From: Cupriavidus gilardii
GTDB lineage: Bacteria > Pseudomonadota > Gammaproteobacteria > Burkholderiales > Burkholderiaceae
Reading direction: 5' to 3'
DNA length: 64,000 bases
Assembly (NCBI RefSeq): GCF_013314895.1
Contig: NZ_JABTYE010000022.1
Coordinates: 29,268-93,267 of the forward strand
This document shows, piece after piece, positions 32,678 through 41,069 of the stretch. Both the position numbers and the translations under genes were made by a program. Positions within the stretch are counted from its first letter, which is position 1. The number at the start of each line of letters is the position of its first letter. The notes beneath the pieces are model-generated. The model was not told the DNA's origin. It saw nothing but the letters and a program-made list of their open reading frames with translations, and made no database searches.

Positions 32678-33622
32678 TCAGGCGGCGACCAGTCCTTCAG
32701 TGCGGTCACTGAAGACGTCGTCGAGGCATTCGGCCGCACCAAGCCGATCTATCCAGGCTTCAATTTGCGAGGCCTTGGCTGCCGCGATCCGCGACGCGAT
32801 GTCCGGCGACAGCTGGCCGAAACGCTGACTCAGCACCTTCTGCAGAACGTACGCTTCACCTTCGACCTTGCTGTCCTGCTTCATTTTGTCCAACGACAAT
32901 ACCAGGCTCATATTGACCTCCTTCAGGTTGACCACCTCCGGCAGCAACAGGATCCCGTTGCTCCGACGATGGAGTAGTTGACGCATCCAGATCGAGAAAA
33001 TCCGGTGCAGTTCGATGTCGCCAGCGATCATCTCGTTCAGTTGATCGACCAGTTCCGGCAAACGATCCAGATCCCCGCGCTCGATCAGGATCACCATGGC
33101 CACGCGATTGTTCAGCGCCCGCAGATCGCTGTCCCGATACTGGCTCGTATCGATCAGCAGGTAGGCCAGTTGCGGCTGGAACCTTGCTGCCAACCGGGGA
33201 GCGGCAATGACCATCGAGGCCATATCGGTAGGCGCGGTCCACGGTGCTTTTCCCGTGTACATCACCAGCGGCAGCACGGTCGGCAGCTTGCGATCCGCCA
33301 GCACGTTCTTGCGGCGGCCAAGGTCCTGATAGAGCAGTCCCATATATTCCATGACGCGGACCGCCATATAGGGGTCGACGGTGCTCTGAAATTCGATCGG
33401 CATATAAAGGTAAAGCCGATCGCCATCGGCGCGGACTCGCCAGACGACGTCATTGGCGCGTTGGCGCAGGTTGTCGCCAACGTATTGCGGGGGTATTTTT
33501 TCGAGCGTTTCGAAGTCGAGGCTGCGCAGCCAGTCGTTCTGGGTGAACGCGGTGATCAGTTCGCGCACCAGTTCGGGCGTCGAGAACAGCAGCTTGTAGC
33601 AAGAGTCGTAGGTCAGAACCAT
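32678..33622 (-). CDS. Rpn-family recombination-promoting nuclease / transposase_31-like protein
   Basis: A 314-residue protein of the Rpn (PF04754) family, PD-(D/E)XK-type DNA endonucleases that promote RecA-independent recombination in E. coli. The N-terminus has YDSCYKLLFSTPELVRELIT. The nuclease core region holds YMPIEFQSTVDPYMAVRVMEYM (E-x-Q in place of E-x-K) and LPLVMYTGKAPWTAP. The C-terminal 50 residues resemble DUF4351 (GEAYVLQKVLSQRFGQLSPD). The ATG at 33622 is used because homology starts right after it; a GTG at 33697 would add 25 residues. It sits head-on to tRNA-Ser and looks like an acquired gene, though no flanking repeats were found. Confidence 0.88.
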   Translation of the reverse strand: MVLTYDSCYKLLFSTPELVRELITAFTQNDWLRSLDFETLEKIPPQYVGDNLRQRANDVVWRVRADGDRLYLYMPIEFQSTVDPYMAVRVMEYMGLLYQDLGRRKNVLADRKLPTVLPLVMYTGKAPWTAPTDMASMVIAAPRLAARFQPQLAYLLIDTSQYRDSDLRALNNRVAMVILIERGDLDRLPELVDQLNEMIAGDIELHRIFSIWMRQLLHRRSNGILLLPEVVNLKEVNMSLVLSLDKMKQDSKVEGEAYVLQKVLSQRFGQLSPDIASRIAAAKASQIEAWIDRLGAAECLDDVFSDRTEGLVAA

Positions 33623-33806
33623 GATCGGCAATACCGTGTTGAGACCTGCGTAGCTTGCCGATCGGCGGACTTGGAAGCTTTTGAAAAATGCACGCACTTT
33701 ACGTTTCGGCTGGCGGCGCGCGCAGAATGAGAAAAGTCCGCATCGACGCGTCAGCGCCGATGCGGGACTTCCATGCGGACTTCCTGTTGCGAGGAACCGA
33801 AAACGC

Positions 33807-34760
33807 TTACTGGAACGCCTTGTCGTTCGGGTTCGCGAACAGCTCCTTCATCTCGGCCGACAGCGGGTAGTTCATGTTGATGCCGCGCGGCGGGATCGGC
33901 GACTGGAACCATTTCTTGTACAGCTGCTCGGCCTTGCCCGACTTCATAAGGTCGGCGATCACGCCGTCGGCCAGCGCCTTGAACTGCGGATCGTCCTTGC
34001 GCAGCATGCAGGCGTAGTTTTCCGTCTGCAGCGGCGTGCCGGCCACCGTCCATTCGCCCGGATTCTTGGCCTTGGTCAGTTCGCCGTACAGCAGCGGCTC
34101 GTCCATGACAAAGGCGACCGCGCGGCCGGACTCCAGCATCAGGAAGGCCTGGCCGTGATCCTTGGCGCCGGTCAGGTTCATGTTCATCGCCTTCTCGCCG
34201 TTCATCTTGACCAGCAGGCGCTCGCCGGTGGTGCCGGCGGTGGTCACCACGTTGCGGCCCTTCAGATCGTCGAAGTCCTTCACGCCCGAGTCCTTGCGCA
34301 CCAGCATGCGGATGCCGTAGACGAACAGGCTGTTGGTGAAGCCGACCTGCTTCTGGCGCTCGAGGTTGTTGGTGGTCGAGCCGCACTCCAGATCGATGGT
34401 GCCGTTCTGCATCAGCGAGATGCGGTTCTGCGAGGTGATCGGAATCATCCGCACCTGCAGGTTCGGCATGTTCAGCTGCGACTTCACCTTGTCGACGATC
34501 GCCATCATGATCTCGTGCGAATACCCCATGACCTCGCGGCCATTGGTATAGGAAAACGGGATCGACGATTCGCGATGGCCGAGGGTGATCACGCCGTTCT
34601 GCTTGATCTTGGCCAGCGTGTCGTTCTGCTGGGCATGGGCGGCGCCGATGGTGCCGAACGCACCGTAAGCGAGCGCGGCGGTCAGCAGCGCGCCCAGGGC
34701 GGAACGCAGCGAACGGCGCGCCTGTCGTGGCGCAGTGCGGGTGGCGGTAGGCAGTTTCAT
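33807..34760 (-). CDS. Glutamate/aspartate-type ABC transporter binding protein (GltI-like)
   Basis: Periplasmic amino-acid binding protein of 317 residues. After a long basic signal peptide (cleavage near GAAHA-QQ) come the SBP_bac_3 landmarks ITLGHRESSIPFSYTNGREV, LECGSTTNNLERQKQVGF, GTTGERLLVKMNGEK and VAFVMDEPLLYGEL. These match the GltI/DEBP subgroup that prefers Glu/Asp. The ATG at 34760 has AAGGAG at a good distance; an upstream ATG at 34808 in the same frame is less likely. No permease or ATPase gene adjoins, so it must work with transporter parts encoded elsewhere or as a stand-alone receptor. Confidence 0.9.
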   Translation of the reverse strand: MKLPTATRTAPRQARRSLRSALGALLTAALAYGAFGTIGAAHAQQNDTLAKIKQNGVITLGHRESSIPFSYTNGREVMGYSHEIMMAIVDKVKSQLNMPNLQVRMIPITSQNRISLMQNGTIDLECGSTTNNLERQKQVGFTNSLFVYGIRMLVRKDSGVKDFDDLKGRNVVTTAGTTGERLLVKMNGEKAMNMNLTGAKDHGQAFLMLESGRAVAFVMDEPLLYGELTKAKNPGEWTVAGTPLQTENYACMLRKDDPQFKALADGVIADLMKSGKAEQLYKKWFQSPIPPRGINMNYPLSAEMKELFANPNDKAFQ

Positions 34761-34896
34761 GGTCAGGCTCTCCTTGGTTGTGGAACGGCTCTTGTTGAAA
34801 CGCAACATCGGGTGGTACTGCTAGCAAGGGCCGTGCAAGCGGCGGCTCGTTGTTCCGCTCTTCTTTTCTATTCGTCCGCCGCTGGCACCGTATCGG

Positions 34897-36159
34897 CTAC
34901 GCCAGCGTCGCGCTGTAGTCCGCGGGTTCGACCGCGGGCGGCCGCCCCGCGATCATATCTGCCAGCAGGCTCGCGCTGCCCATTGCCAGCGTAAACCCCA
35001 GTCCCCCGTGCCCGATGTTGAGCCACAGGTTACGCAGCCGCGACTGTCCGATCAGTGGCAGACCGCTCGGTGTGGCAGGCCGCAGCCCGGCCCAGGGCTG
35101 CAGGTCGGACAAGGGACGGTCGCCGGCAATGCCGCCGAATACCGAGCGGGCTTCGTCCAGCAGCGTCGCCGCCCGGCGTTCGTCGATCCGGGTATCGGGC
35201 CGCGTCAGGTCGGCCATGCCGGCCACGCGCAGCGTGTTGCCGATGCGGGCATAGACGATCTTGCGGGCAAAGTCGGTGACGCTGATATGCGGGGCCTGCG
35301 CGCCGGTGCCGACGGGCACGGTGATGCTGTACCCCTTCAGCGGCCACAGCGGCGCACGTAGTCCGAGCGGGCGCAGCAGCGTCGCGCTGCCGATGCCGCC
35401 AGCCAGCACCACCGCGTCGGCGGCCTCGAAGCCGCCGTCGGTATGCACGCCGCGGGCGGCGTCGCCCTGGCGTTCGATCGCGCGTACCGCGGTGCCGAAG
35501 CGCAGCGACACGTTCGGATGCTGGCGCAGCAGATCGGCCAGCCCGACGCAAAAGCGATGGCAGTCGGCCACCTCCTCGCTCGGGGTATGGATGGCGCCGA
35601 CAATCTGGTCGCGGATGCCGGCCAGCGCCGGCTCGAGCGCCACGCAGGCGTCGCGGTCCAGCGCATGCTGTTCGCTGCCGAGCCCGGCCTGGTAATCCAG
35701 CAGCCGGCGCGCCGCGTCGAAGCTGGCGGTGTCGCGGTGGACGATCAGCTTGCCGCGCCGCGCAAAATCGAAGTCGATCTCGTGGCGATCGAGAAAGGCA
35801 CGCATGCGGTCGCGCGAATGGAACGCCAGCCGCAGCAGCTTGCGCGTCGTCGCATCGCTGCGCGAGGCATTGCAGGCGCCGACGAAGGCGGCCAGCCAGC
35901 GCCACTGCGCCGGGTCCAGCCGCGGCCGCCAGCGCAGCGGCGCGTCGCGGCGCAGCAGCCAGCCGGGCACCTTGGCCAGCACGCCGGGACCGGCCAGCGG
36001 CGCGACATAGCTGTAGCTGAGCTGCCCGCCGTTGGCGAAGCTGGTCTCCAGCCCGGGACCGTCGCGCCGCTCCAGCACCGTGACCTCATGACCGTCATTG
36101 GCCAGTTGCCAGGCGGTGGCCATGCCGACCACGCCGGCGCCGGTGATCACCACCTTCAT
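34897..36159 (-). CDS. D-amino-acid dehydrogenase (DadA-like FAD oxidoreductase)
   Basis: FAD-dependent enzyme of the DAO family that oxidises D-amino acids, feeding electrons to the respiratory chain. The 420 residues begin with the dinucleotide-binding motif VVITGAGVVGMATAWQLAND. ERRDGPGLETSFANGGQLSY is a DadA hallmark. Further landmarks are VVLAGGIGSATLLRPLGL, PLKGYSITVPV and the C-terminal LWLNIGHGGLGFTLAMGSA, also typical of DadA. The ATG at 36159 is set by the FAD motif; the frame is open far upstream in the opposite LysR gene. Divergent from a LysR regulator that probably controls it. Confidence 0.9.
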   Translation of the reverse strand: MKVVITGAGVVGMATAWQLANDGHEVTVLERRDGPGLETSFANGGQLSYSYVAPLAGPGVLAKVPGWLLRRDAPLRWRPRLDPAQWRWLAAFVGACNASRSDATTRKLLRLAFHSRDRMRAFLDRHEIDFDFARRGKLIVHRDTASFDAARRLLDYQAGLGSEQHALDRDACVALEPALAGIRDQIVGAIHTPSEEVADCHRFCVGLADLLRQHPNVSLRFGTAVRAIERQGDAARGVHTDGGFEAADAVVLAGGIGSATLLRPLGLRAPLWPLKGYSITVPVGTGAQAPHISVTDFARKIVYARIGNTLRVAGMADLTRPDTRIDERRAATLLDEARSVFGGIAGDRPLSDLQPWAGLRPATPSGLPLIGQSRLRNLWLNIGHGGLGFTLAMGSASLLADMIAGRPPAVEPADYSATLA

Positions 36160-36270
36160 TGCCGTATCCGTCCCTGCCCATTTGCGATCCGGCAAGGGTA
36201 GAGCAGGGCGGCCCGGCTGCCCAATGCGAAGACGTGCCAGAATATGTCTTTCGGCTATACCCTCAGATGG

Positions 36271-36310
36271 TTCCCGGTTTCCCGGCTTCCCGGCTACCCG
36301 GCTTCCCGGA
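36271..36310. repeat. Five 8-bp tandem repeats before the LysR gene
   Basis: Five units of TTCCCGGC (one with TACCCGGC, ends variable) lie head to tail, ending 15 bp before the LysR start codon. They occupy the ribosome-binding and leader region of that gene in the 166-bp divergent gap shared with the dehydrogenase. Confidence 0.8.
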
Positions 36311-36325
36311 TTTCTGCAATTCACC

Positions 36326-37279
36326 ATGCGACTGCGACAAATCGAGGTCTTTCGCGCCGTGATGCTGACCGGCACCGTCAGCGAGGCGGCAAGGCTGCTG
36401 CATGTCTCGCAGCCGGTGGTCACGCGCGTGCTGCAGCATGCCGAGGCCTCGCTCGGCTTCCGGCTGTTCGACCGCGCCAAGGGCCGGCTGCGGCCGACGC
36501 CCGAGGCCACCGCGCTGTACGGCGATGTCGAGCGGCTATATGGCGAGATCGACCGCGTGCGGCGGGTCTCCGAGAGCCTGCGCCACAAGGGCGCCGGCCG
36601 GCTGCGCGTCGCGGCCACGCCGAGCCTGGCGGACCCGCTGCTGGTGCCCGCGCTGCAGCGCTTCTGCGCGCGCCATCCCGACACCCAGGTGCAGGTGCTG
36701 ACCCACCATACCGACGAAATCGTGCAGGGCCTGCTGCGCAACCAGATCGATATCGGCTTTGCGTTCGCGCCGCCGCCGCACGAGGCGATCGCGGCGCAGA
36801 CGGTGGCCGAAGGCCGCATGCTGCTGGCGGTGCCGCGCGGCCAGCCGCTGTCTGGCGCGACGCGCCGCACCCCGCTGCCGATGGCGAAGCTGATGGATCG
36901 CGCCTTCATCGGCTACGACGACCACAGCTCGCTCGGCCTGATGGTGCGCCAGCTGCTGGCGCGCAATGCGCTGGAGCCGCGTTCGACGTTGGAGGTGCAG
37001 ACCTACTCGCTGGCGCGCAAGCTGGTCGAGAGCGGGCTGGGGGTGGCGCTGCTCGATCAGTACACCGCGCTGGGCAGCGACCCGCAGGCCGTCTCGCTGC
37101 ACGAGATCCAGCCGGCGATGGCCTTCGAGATCCAGATGCTGCGCGCCAGCCATCGCGGCATTCCGAGCCTGGCGGACCAGCTGCGCGAGCGCTTTGCCGA
37201 AGCGGCGCACGAACTGGCGGGCCAGCTCGACCGGCGCCTGTCCGCGCCGGCGGTGGCCTTCGAACACGCCCTCAAATAG
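36326..37279 (+). CDS. LysR-family transcriptional regulator
   Basis: A 317-residue regulator. The N-terminal winged helix (residues 1-60) shows LRQIEVFRAVMLTGTVSEAA and LHVSQPVVTRVLQHAEASLG. The effector domain (about 90-295) includes GRLRVAATPSLADPLLVPAL and LARKLVESGLGVALLDQYTA. The ATG at 36326 gives the canonical MRLRQIEVF start; the open frame extends back to 36098 but without homology. It is divergent from the DadA-like gene, the classical arrangement for a LysR regulator and its target. The effector is unknown, plausibly an amino acid. Confidence 0.93.
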   Translation: MRLRQIEVFRAVMLTGTVSEAARLLHVSQPVVTRVLQHAEASLGFRLFDRAKGRLRPTPEATALYGDVERLYGEIDRVRRVSESLRHKGAGRLRVAATPSLADPLLVPALQRFCARHPDTQVQVLTHHTDEIVQGLLRNQIDIGFAFAPPPHEAIAAQTVAEGRMLLAVPRGQPLSGATRRTPLPMAKLMDRAFIGYDDHSSLGLMVRQLLARNALEPRSTLEVQTYSLARKLVESGLGVALLDQYTALGSDPQAVSLHEIQPAMAFEIQMLRASHRGIPSLADQLRERFAEAAHELAGQLDRRLSAPAVAFEHALK

Positions 37280-37297
37280 CGGCGCGGATCGCCGGAT

Positions 37298-38629
37298 TCA
37301 ACGCAGCGTCAGGCTGGCATAGGCGCCGTCGACGAAGCGCACGCGCAGCCGCGGACCGTGCTTGCGCAGGGCGGCGTCGGCCCAGCGCTCGACCTGCTCC
37401 ATGTGCGCGATATGGCTTTGCTGCGTCTGCGCGGCAGCGGTGGTGTTGAACCAGAACGTAAAGGGCCGCGATTCGGCCTCGGGCGCGCGTGCGCGCTTGT
37501 CGGCCGGGCCGACGCGCGCGGCCAGCAAGGCGTCGAGCACCGTCAGTTCCGGATTGGTATGCGCGCCGTTGCCGCAGAACAGGTATTGGTCGGCCGATAC
37601 CGCTCGGCAGAAGGCCGGCGACATATTGTGCTCGGAGCCGTGATGCTGGACCTTGAGCACATCGACGTGCAGCGCACCGTCGCGCAGCAGATCGGCCTGC
37701 TCCAGCCCGGCCAGGATCATGTCGGGATGCGCGTCGCCGGTCAGCAGCACGCGGCGGTTGTCCTCCTCGACCAGCAGCATCAGCGATGCAACATTCGGCG
37801 TGGTGACGCCCTGGTACGACGGCGTGCCCTCCCACTCGCGCAGGTCGAACGGATCGTCGGCCCGGCCGCCGGCCATCGCCAGCAGGCCGCTGGCATAGCG
37901 GTCGCGAATGGCCTGGGCGCGCAGCCGATTGGCCGGATCGCGCAGCCAGTGATTCCAGCCCTCGCGCAGCCGCTTCAGTTCCGCCGCGGTGGGGCCGAGC
38001 ACGCGGATGCGCAGCGAACCGAGCGACTGCGCGGGCGCGTCTGGCCGCGCGACGATCAGTTTGCCGGCGGGCGCGGCGGTCAGCGCCGCGGCCTCGCCCA
38101 ACGGGGCATTCAACGGGATATCGAGCAGATCGGGTTTGACCAGCCGCGACACCCGCAGCGCCTGCGGCACGGAGTTGGCAATGCGCGCGTACTCGCGCCC
38201 GAGCATTTCGAGTGGCTCGACATGGCTGGCCCGCAGCGCCCGCGCGCTGGCGGCGAGCAGCGTGTGGATCGGCCCCGCGTTGTCGCCGATCTGATCGCGG
38301 AAGGCGTTGTGCCACAGCGCGCCGATTCGCGGCACGCGGCGCGAATCGGGTTTGGCCGGCGGATCGCCGCGCTCGGCGTGGTAGTCGTAGACCTTCCACT
38401 CGAGCGCGGCCTCGAGCATCGCCAGCACGCCGCCCAGATGGTCGTCGTCGATATGCGAGACGTAGACCAGATCGAGCATGGCGTCGTCGCGTGCGAGCCG
38501 CTCCAGCGACGGTGCGACGAAATCGCGCATCGCGGCGCCGGTGCCGCCGTCGCACAGCATCCGATGGCCCGAGGCCGCCTCGATCAGCAGGCAGTCGCCC
38601 TGATAGGACTGGAACAGGCGGATCTTCAT
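37298..38629 (-). CDS. Metallo-beta-lactamase-fold hydrolase (ComEC-like MBL)
   Basis: A 443-residue MBL-fold protein of unknown substrate. The N-terminus MKIRLFQSYQGDCLLIEAAS and the metal motif SHIDDDHLGG (HxDxDH, about residues 58-64) resemble stand-alone ComEC/Rec2-type MBL proteins. Later metal ligands appear as GDAH (VLLTGDAHPD) and VQHHGSEHN. Roughly 130 residues inserted between the first and later motifs (APIHTLL through TPNVASLMLL) make it longer than a minimal MBL. There is no signal peptide or membrane segment, so it is probably cytoplasmic. Its ATG overlaps the upstream protease stop by 4 bp, and the pair is almost certainly one operon. Convergent with the LysR gene. Confidence 0.88.
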   Translation of the reverse strand: MKIRLFQSYQGDCLLIEAASGHRMLCDGGTGAAMRDFVAPSLERLARDDAMLDLVYVSHIDDDHLGGVLAMLEAALEWKVYDYHAERGDPPAKPDSRRVPRIGALWHNAFRDQIGDNAGPIHTLLAASARALRASHVEPLEMLGREYARIANSVPQALRVSRLVKPDLLDIPLNAPLGEAAALTAAPAGKLIVARPDAPAQSLGSLRIRVLGPTAAELKRLREGWNHWLRDPANRLRAQAIRDRYASGLLAMAGGRADDPFDLREWEGTPSYQGVTTPNVASLMLLVEEDNRRVLLTGDAHPDMILAGLEQADLLRDGALHVDVLKVQHHGSEHNMSPAFCRAVSADQYLFCGNGAHTNPELTVLDALLAARVGPADKRARAPEAESRPFTFWFNTTAAAQTQQSHIAHMEQVERWADAALRKHGPRLRVRFVDGAYASLTLR

Positions 38630-40812
38630 GCGCGCCTCCGCGCCGGTGGGTCGCGCCGCTCCCGGCGCTCGTCGAAGGCGCGCGCCTCGGCGATCGCGGC
38701 GACCGGGTCGATCAGACCGTAGCCGGCATCGTTGCGCCAGGTGTAGTCGTGCGATGGCAGCGGCCGCGCGGTACGCCGCAGGATGCCCTGGCATTGCGCC
38801 GCGGTCAGCGTCGGCTTGGCCGCCAGCATCAACCCGATCACGCCGCAGACATAGGGACTGGCCATGCTGGTGCCTGTCATCGCGACCCAGCCGCCGCCCT
38901 CGACGAAGCCGTTGGCCGCCACGATGCCGGTGCCCGGCGCGCAGACATCGGGTTTGTTGCGGCCGTCGCGGGTCGGCCCCTGGCTGCTGGAGATATGGAC
39001 GCGCGCCTGCGCCACGTCGGCGTTCGCCACGCCGATCACCCAATGTGCGCAGGCCAGCGAATTGATCGAATGCGAATCGACGTTGCTTGCCTCGGCGAAG
39101 AACGACGGAAAGCGGTAGGCAGCGAGCTCGCGCCGCCGCTGCAGTTCCATCGGATCGTCGCGCTCGATCCACGCGTGAAAGCGCCCGTCGCGAATCTCGT
39201 CGCCGTGCAGCCGCACCTTCCACACGCCGGCCGTGATCGGCGTATAGGCGCGCGCATCGAGGAACGGCGACAGATAGACGCCGATATAGTTGTCGCCGTT
39301 GGACGGGTGGTAGAGCTCGTTGTAGACCGACAGCACAGTGCCGTCGGGCAGGCGCCGGTTCTCGATGTACTGCTTCGGCGCGACCTCGTACCACTCGGTC
39401 GAGCCGGGCGGCTGCACCGAGACCGTGAAGCGGTCCTGCGCCCCGTACCAGATTTCCAGCTCGTTCTCCGACAGATCGGCGATGCCGTCGCCGACCACGA
39501 TCCATTCGAGCTCGACGGTCAGGCCGGCGGCCGCAATCCTGCCGCTGGTATGGATGCGGCCCATGATCCAGCCGAAGCGGTCCTCGTCGGTGGGCCGCTC
39601 CTGTCCGGCATTGCCGGCCGCGATCGAGATCGCGCGGCCCGGCGTGGCGAGAAACGCGTCGAGCCAGCGGCAGGTGCCGTTGGCACCGTCGTGCGAGCCG
39701 CCATTGGTACCCAGGCTGATGTTGATCGACAGCGGCAGGCCCTCGCGCTCGGCCACCGCCAGCAGGTATTCGACCGCATGGACGATGCGCGAGGCGTCGC
39801 TGAAGGTCCAGCGGCGCGCGGCATAGTCGTCGCCGGGCGGCTCGACGCTGATCAGCACGCCGGCGATCAGCGCGCCGGGACACAGGCCCTGATTGCCGGC
39901 CGCGATGCTGGCCACATGGGTCGCATGCGAGCCGGGCTCCTGCTGGGATTGGCGCTCCAGCTCGGTGGCCGGCGGCCCGCCCTTGCGCGCGGCCTGCAGC
40001 GCCGCATTGAGCCGGTCGCGCGTCAGCTCCGCGCCATAGCCGAACGCTTGGGGCGGCGGACGGAAATCGCCACCCTGATCCCAGATCGAGACGAAGCGCG
40101 AATTGCCGTCGGCATCGATGAAGTCCGGATGCGAGAAATCGAAGCCGCCCACATCGATGATGCCGATCAGCACGCCGGCGCCGCTTTGCGGCTGCCCGTC
40201 GACCGCGACGCGCCGCGGCGTGGGCGCGATCGCGGCGGCGGCCGCCACGTCCGGGTCCGGACCGCGGTCGGGGCGGGGCAGGCGCAGCGACAACGTTTCG
40301 CTGCGGTGCACGTAGCGCACGCCGTCGAGCGCGGCCAGCGCCCGCAGCGTGGAGATCGGCACGGTGGCGGCGATGAAATTGCGCCGATGCAGCAGCGGCG
40401 TCGCGGGCTGCTGGCCCGGTCGGCGCCGATGGCCCGCTTCGGCCAGCATGCGGTCGATGGCGCGCAGCACATGTTCGGTGTCGTCTGGCGCGCCGGGCTC
40501 GCGCGGCTCCGTCTCGACGATCACGTTGATGAAGACGTCGTCGGCCACCGGCATGGCCTGCTGCTTGGGCCGCGTTACGCGGCCGCGATGCACCGTCAGA
40601 CAGCTGTAATCGCTGAGGCCGGCGGCAAAGCGGTCGCGCTCCTGCTGCTCGACCGTCAGCCGGCGTTCGGCGGGTTCCGGCAGCGCAGGTTTGCGGGTGA
40701 CCACGCATTGCGAATACTGCGCGCGCAGCTGGTTGACCGGCTCGCTGCCGTTGCTGACCTGTCGCAGCTTCGGATGCAGATGCTGCAGGGGCGGGGTATT
40801 GTCGCGTGGCAT
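38626..40812 (-). CDS. Subtilisin-like (S8) serine peptidase without a signal peptide
   Basis: A 728-residue subtilase. The catalytic residues are readable: Asp220 (GIIDVGGFDFSHPDF), His296 (GSHATHVASIAAG), oxyanion Asn401 (SIAAGNAG) and Ser649 (MTGTSMASPYVCG). Residues about 90-175 look like an inhibitor-I9 propeptide (FINVIVETE ... ISTLRALAALDGVRYVHRSE). Residues about 410-560 are an insert between Asn and Ser containing beta-rich sequence. The N-terminus (MPRDNTPPLQHLHPKL) is polar with no export signal, unusual for a subtilase. The ATG at 40812 follows a GAGGAGA site; the frame is open upstream to 41022. Translationally coupled to the MBL gene. Confidence 0.9.
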   Translation of the reverse strand: MPRDNTPPLQHLHPKLRQVSNGSEPVNQLRAQYSQCVVTRKPALPEPAERRLTVEQQERDRFAAGLSDYSCLTVHRGRVTRPKQQAMPVADDVFINVIVETEPREPGAPDDTEHVLRAIDRMLAEAGHRRRPGQQPATPLLHRRNFIAATVPISTLRALAALDGVRYVHRSETLSLRLPRPDRGPDPDVAAAAAIAPTPRRVAVDGQPQSGAGVLIGIIDVGGFDFSHPDFIDADGNSRFVSIWDQGGDFRPPPQAFGYGAELTRDRLNAALQAARKGGPPATELERQSQQEPGSHATHVASIAAGNQGLCPGALIAGVLISVEPPGDDYAARRWTFSDASRIVHAVEYLLAVAEREGLPLSINISLGTNGGSHDGANGTCRWLDAFLATPGRAISIAAGNAGQERPTDEDRFGWIMGRIHTSGRIAAAGLTVELEWIVVGDGIADLSENELEIWYGAQDRFTVSVQPPGSTEWYEVAPKQYIENRRLPDGTVLSVYNELYHPSNGDNYIGVYLSPFLDARAYTPITAGVWKVRLHGDEIRDGRFHAWIERDDPMELQRRRELAAYRFPSFFAEASNVDSHSINSLACAHWVIGVANADVAQARVHISSSQGPTRDGRNKPDVCAPGTGIVAANGFVEGGGWVAMTGTSMASPYVCGVIGLMLAAKPTLTAAQCQGILRRTARPLPSHDYTWRNDAGYGLIDPVAAIAEARAFDERRERRDPPARRRA

Positions 40813-41069
40813 CGGGGTTCTCTCCTCGTCGCGCTCGCTGCATAGCCTAACGGCTTCGTGCCGGCGCGGCCACTGCAAATTTTTCAAGCGTGAGTTCAGT
40901 GCGATTGCGGCGGGGTTGCGGCGTGGCGGCGATCTGCCCGCGCCGCGTTCTATCATGCGCACTGACGCGGTCCCTTGTACTACGACCGGATGACACGGTC
41001 GTGGCCGCGATCTACTACGCAAACACGGAACCTGCCCATGCCTGCATTGACGAAGAGATCGAGGACGCG

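Noticed and set aside
38630..40843. Upstream half of the long minus-strand frame 37298-40843
   Set aside because: Only the part from 38629 down is the MBL protein; the rest is an out-of-frame reading of the protease gene.
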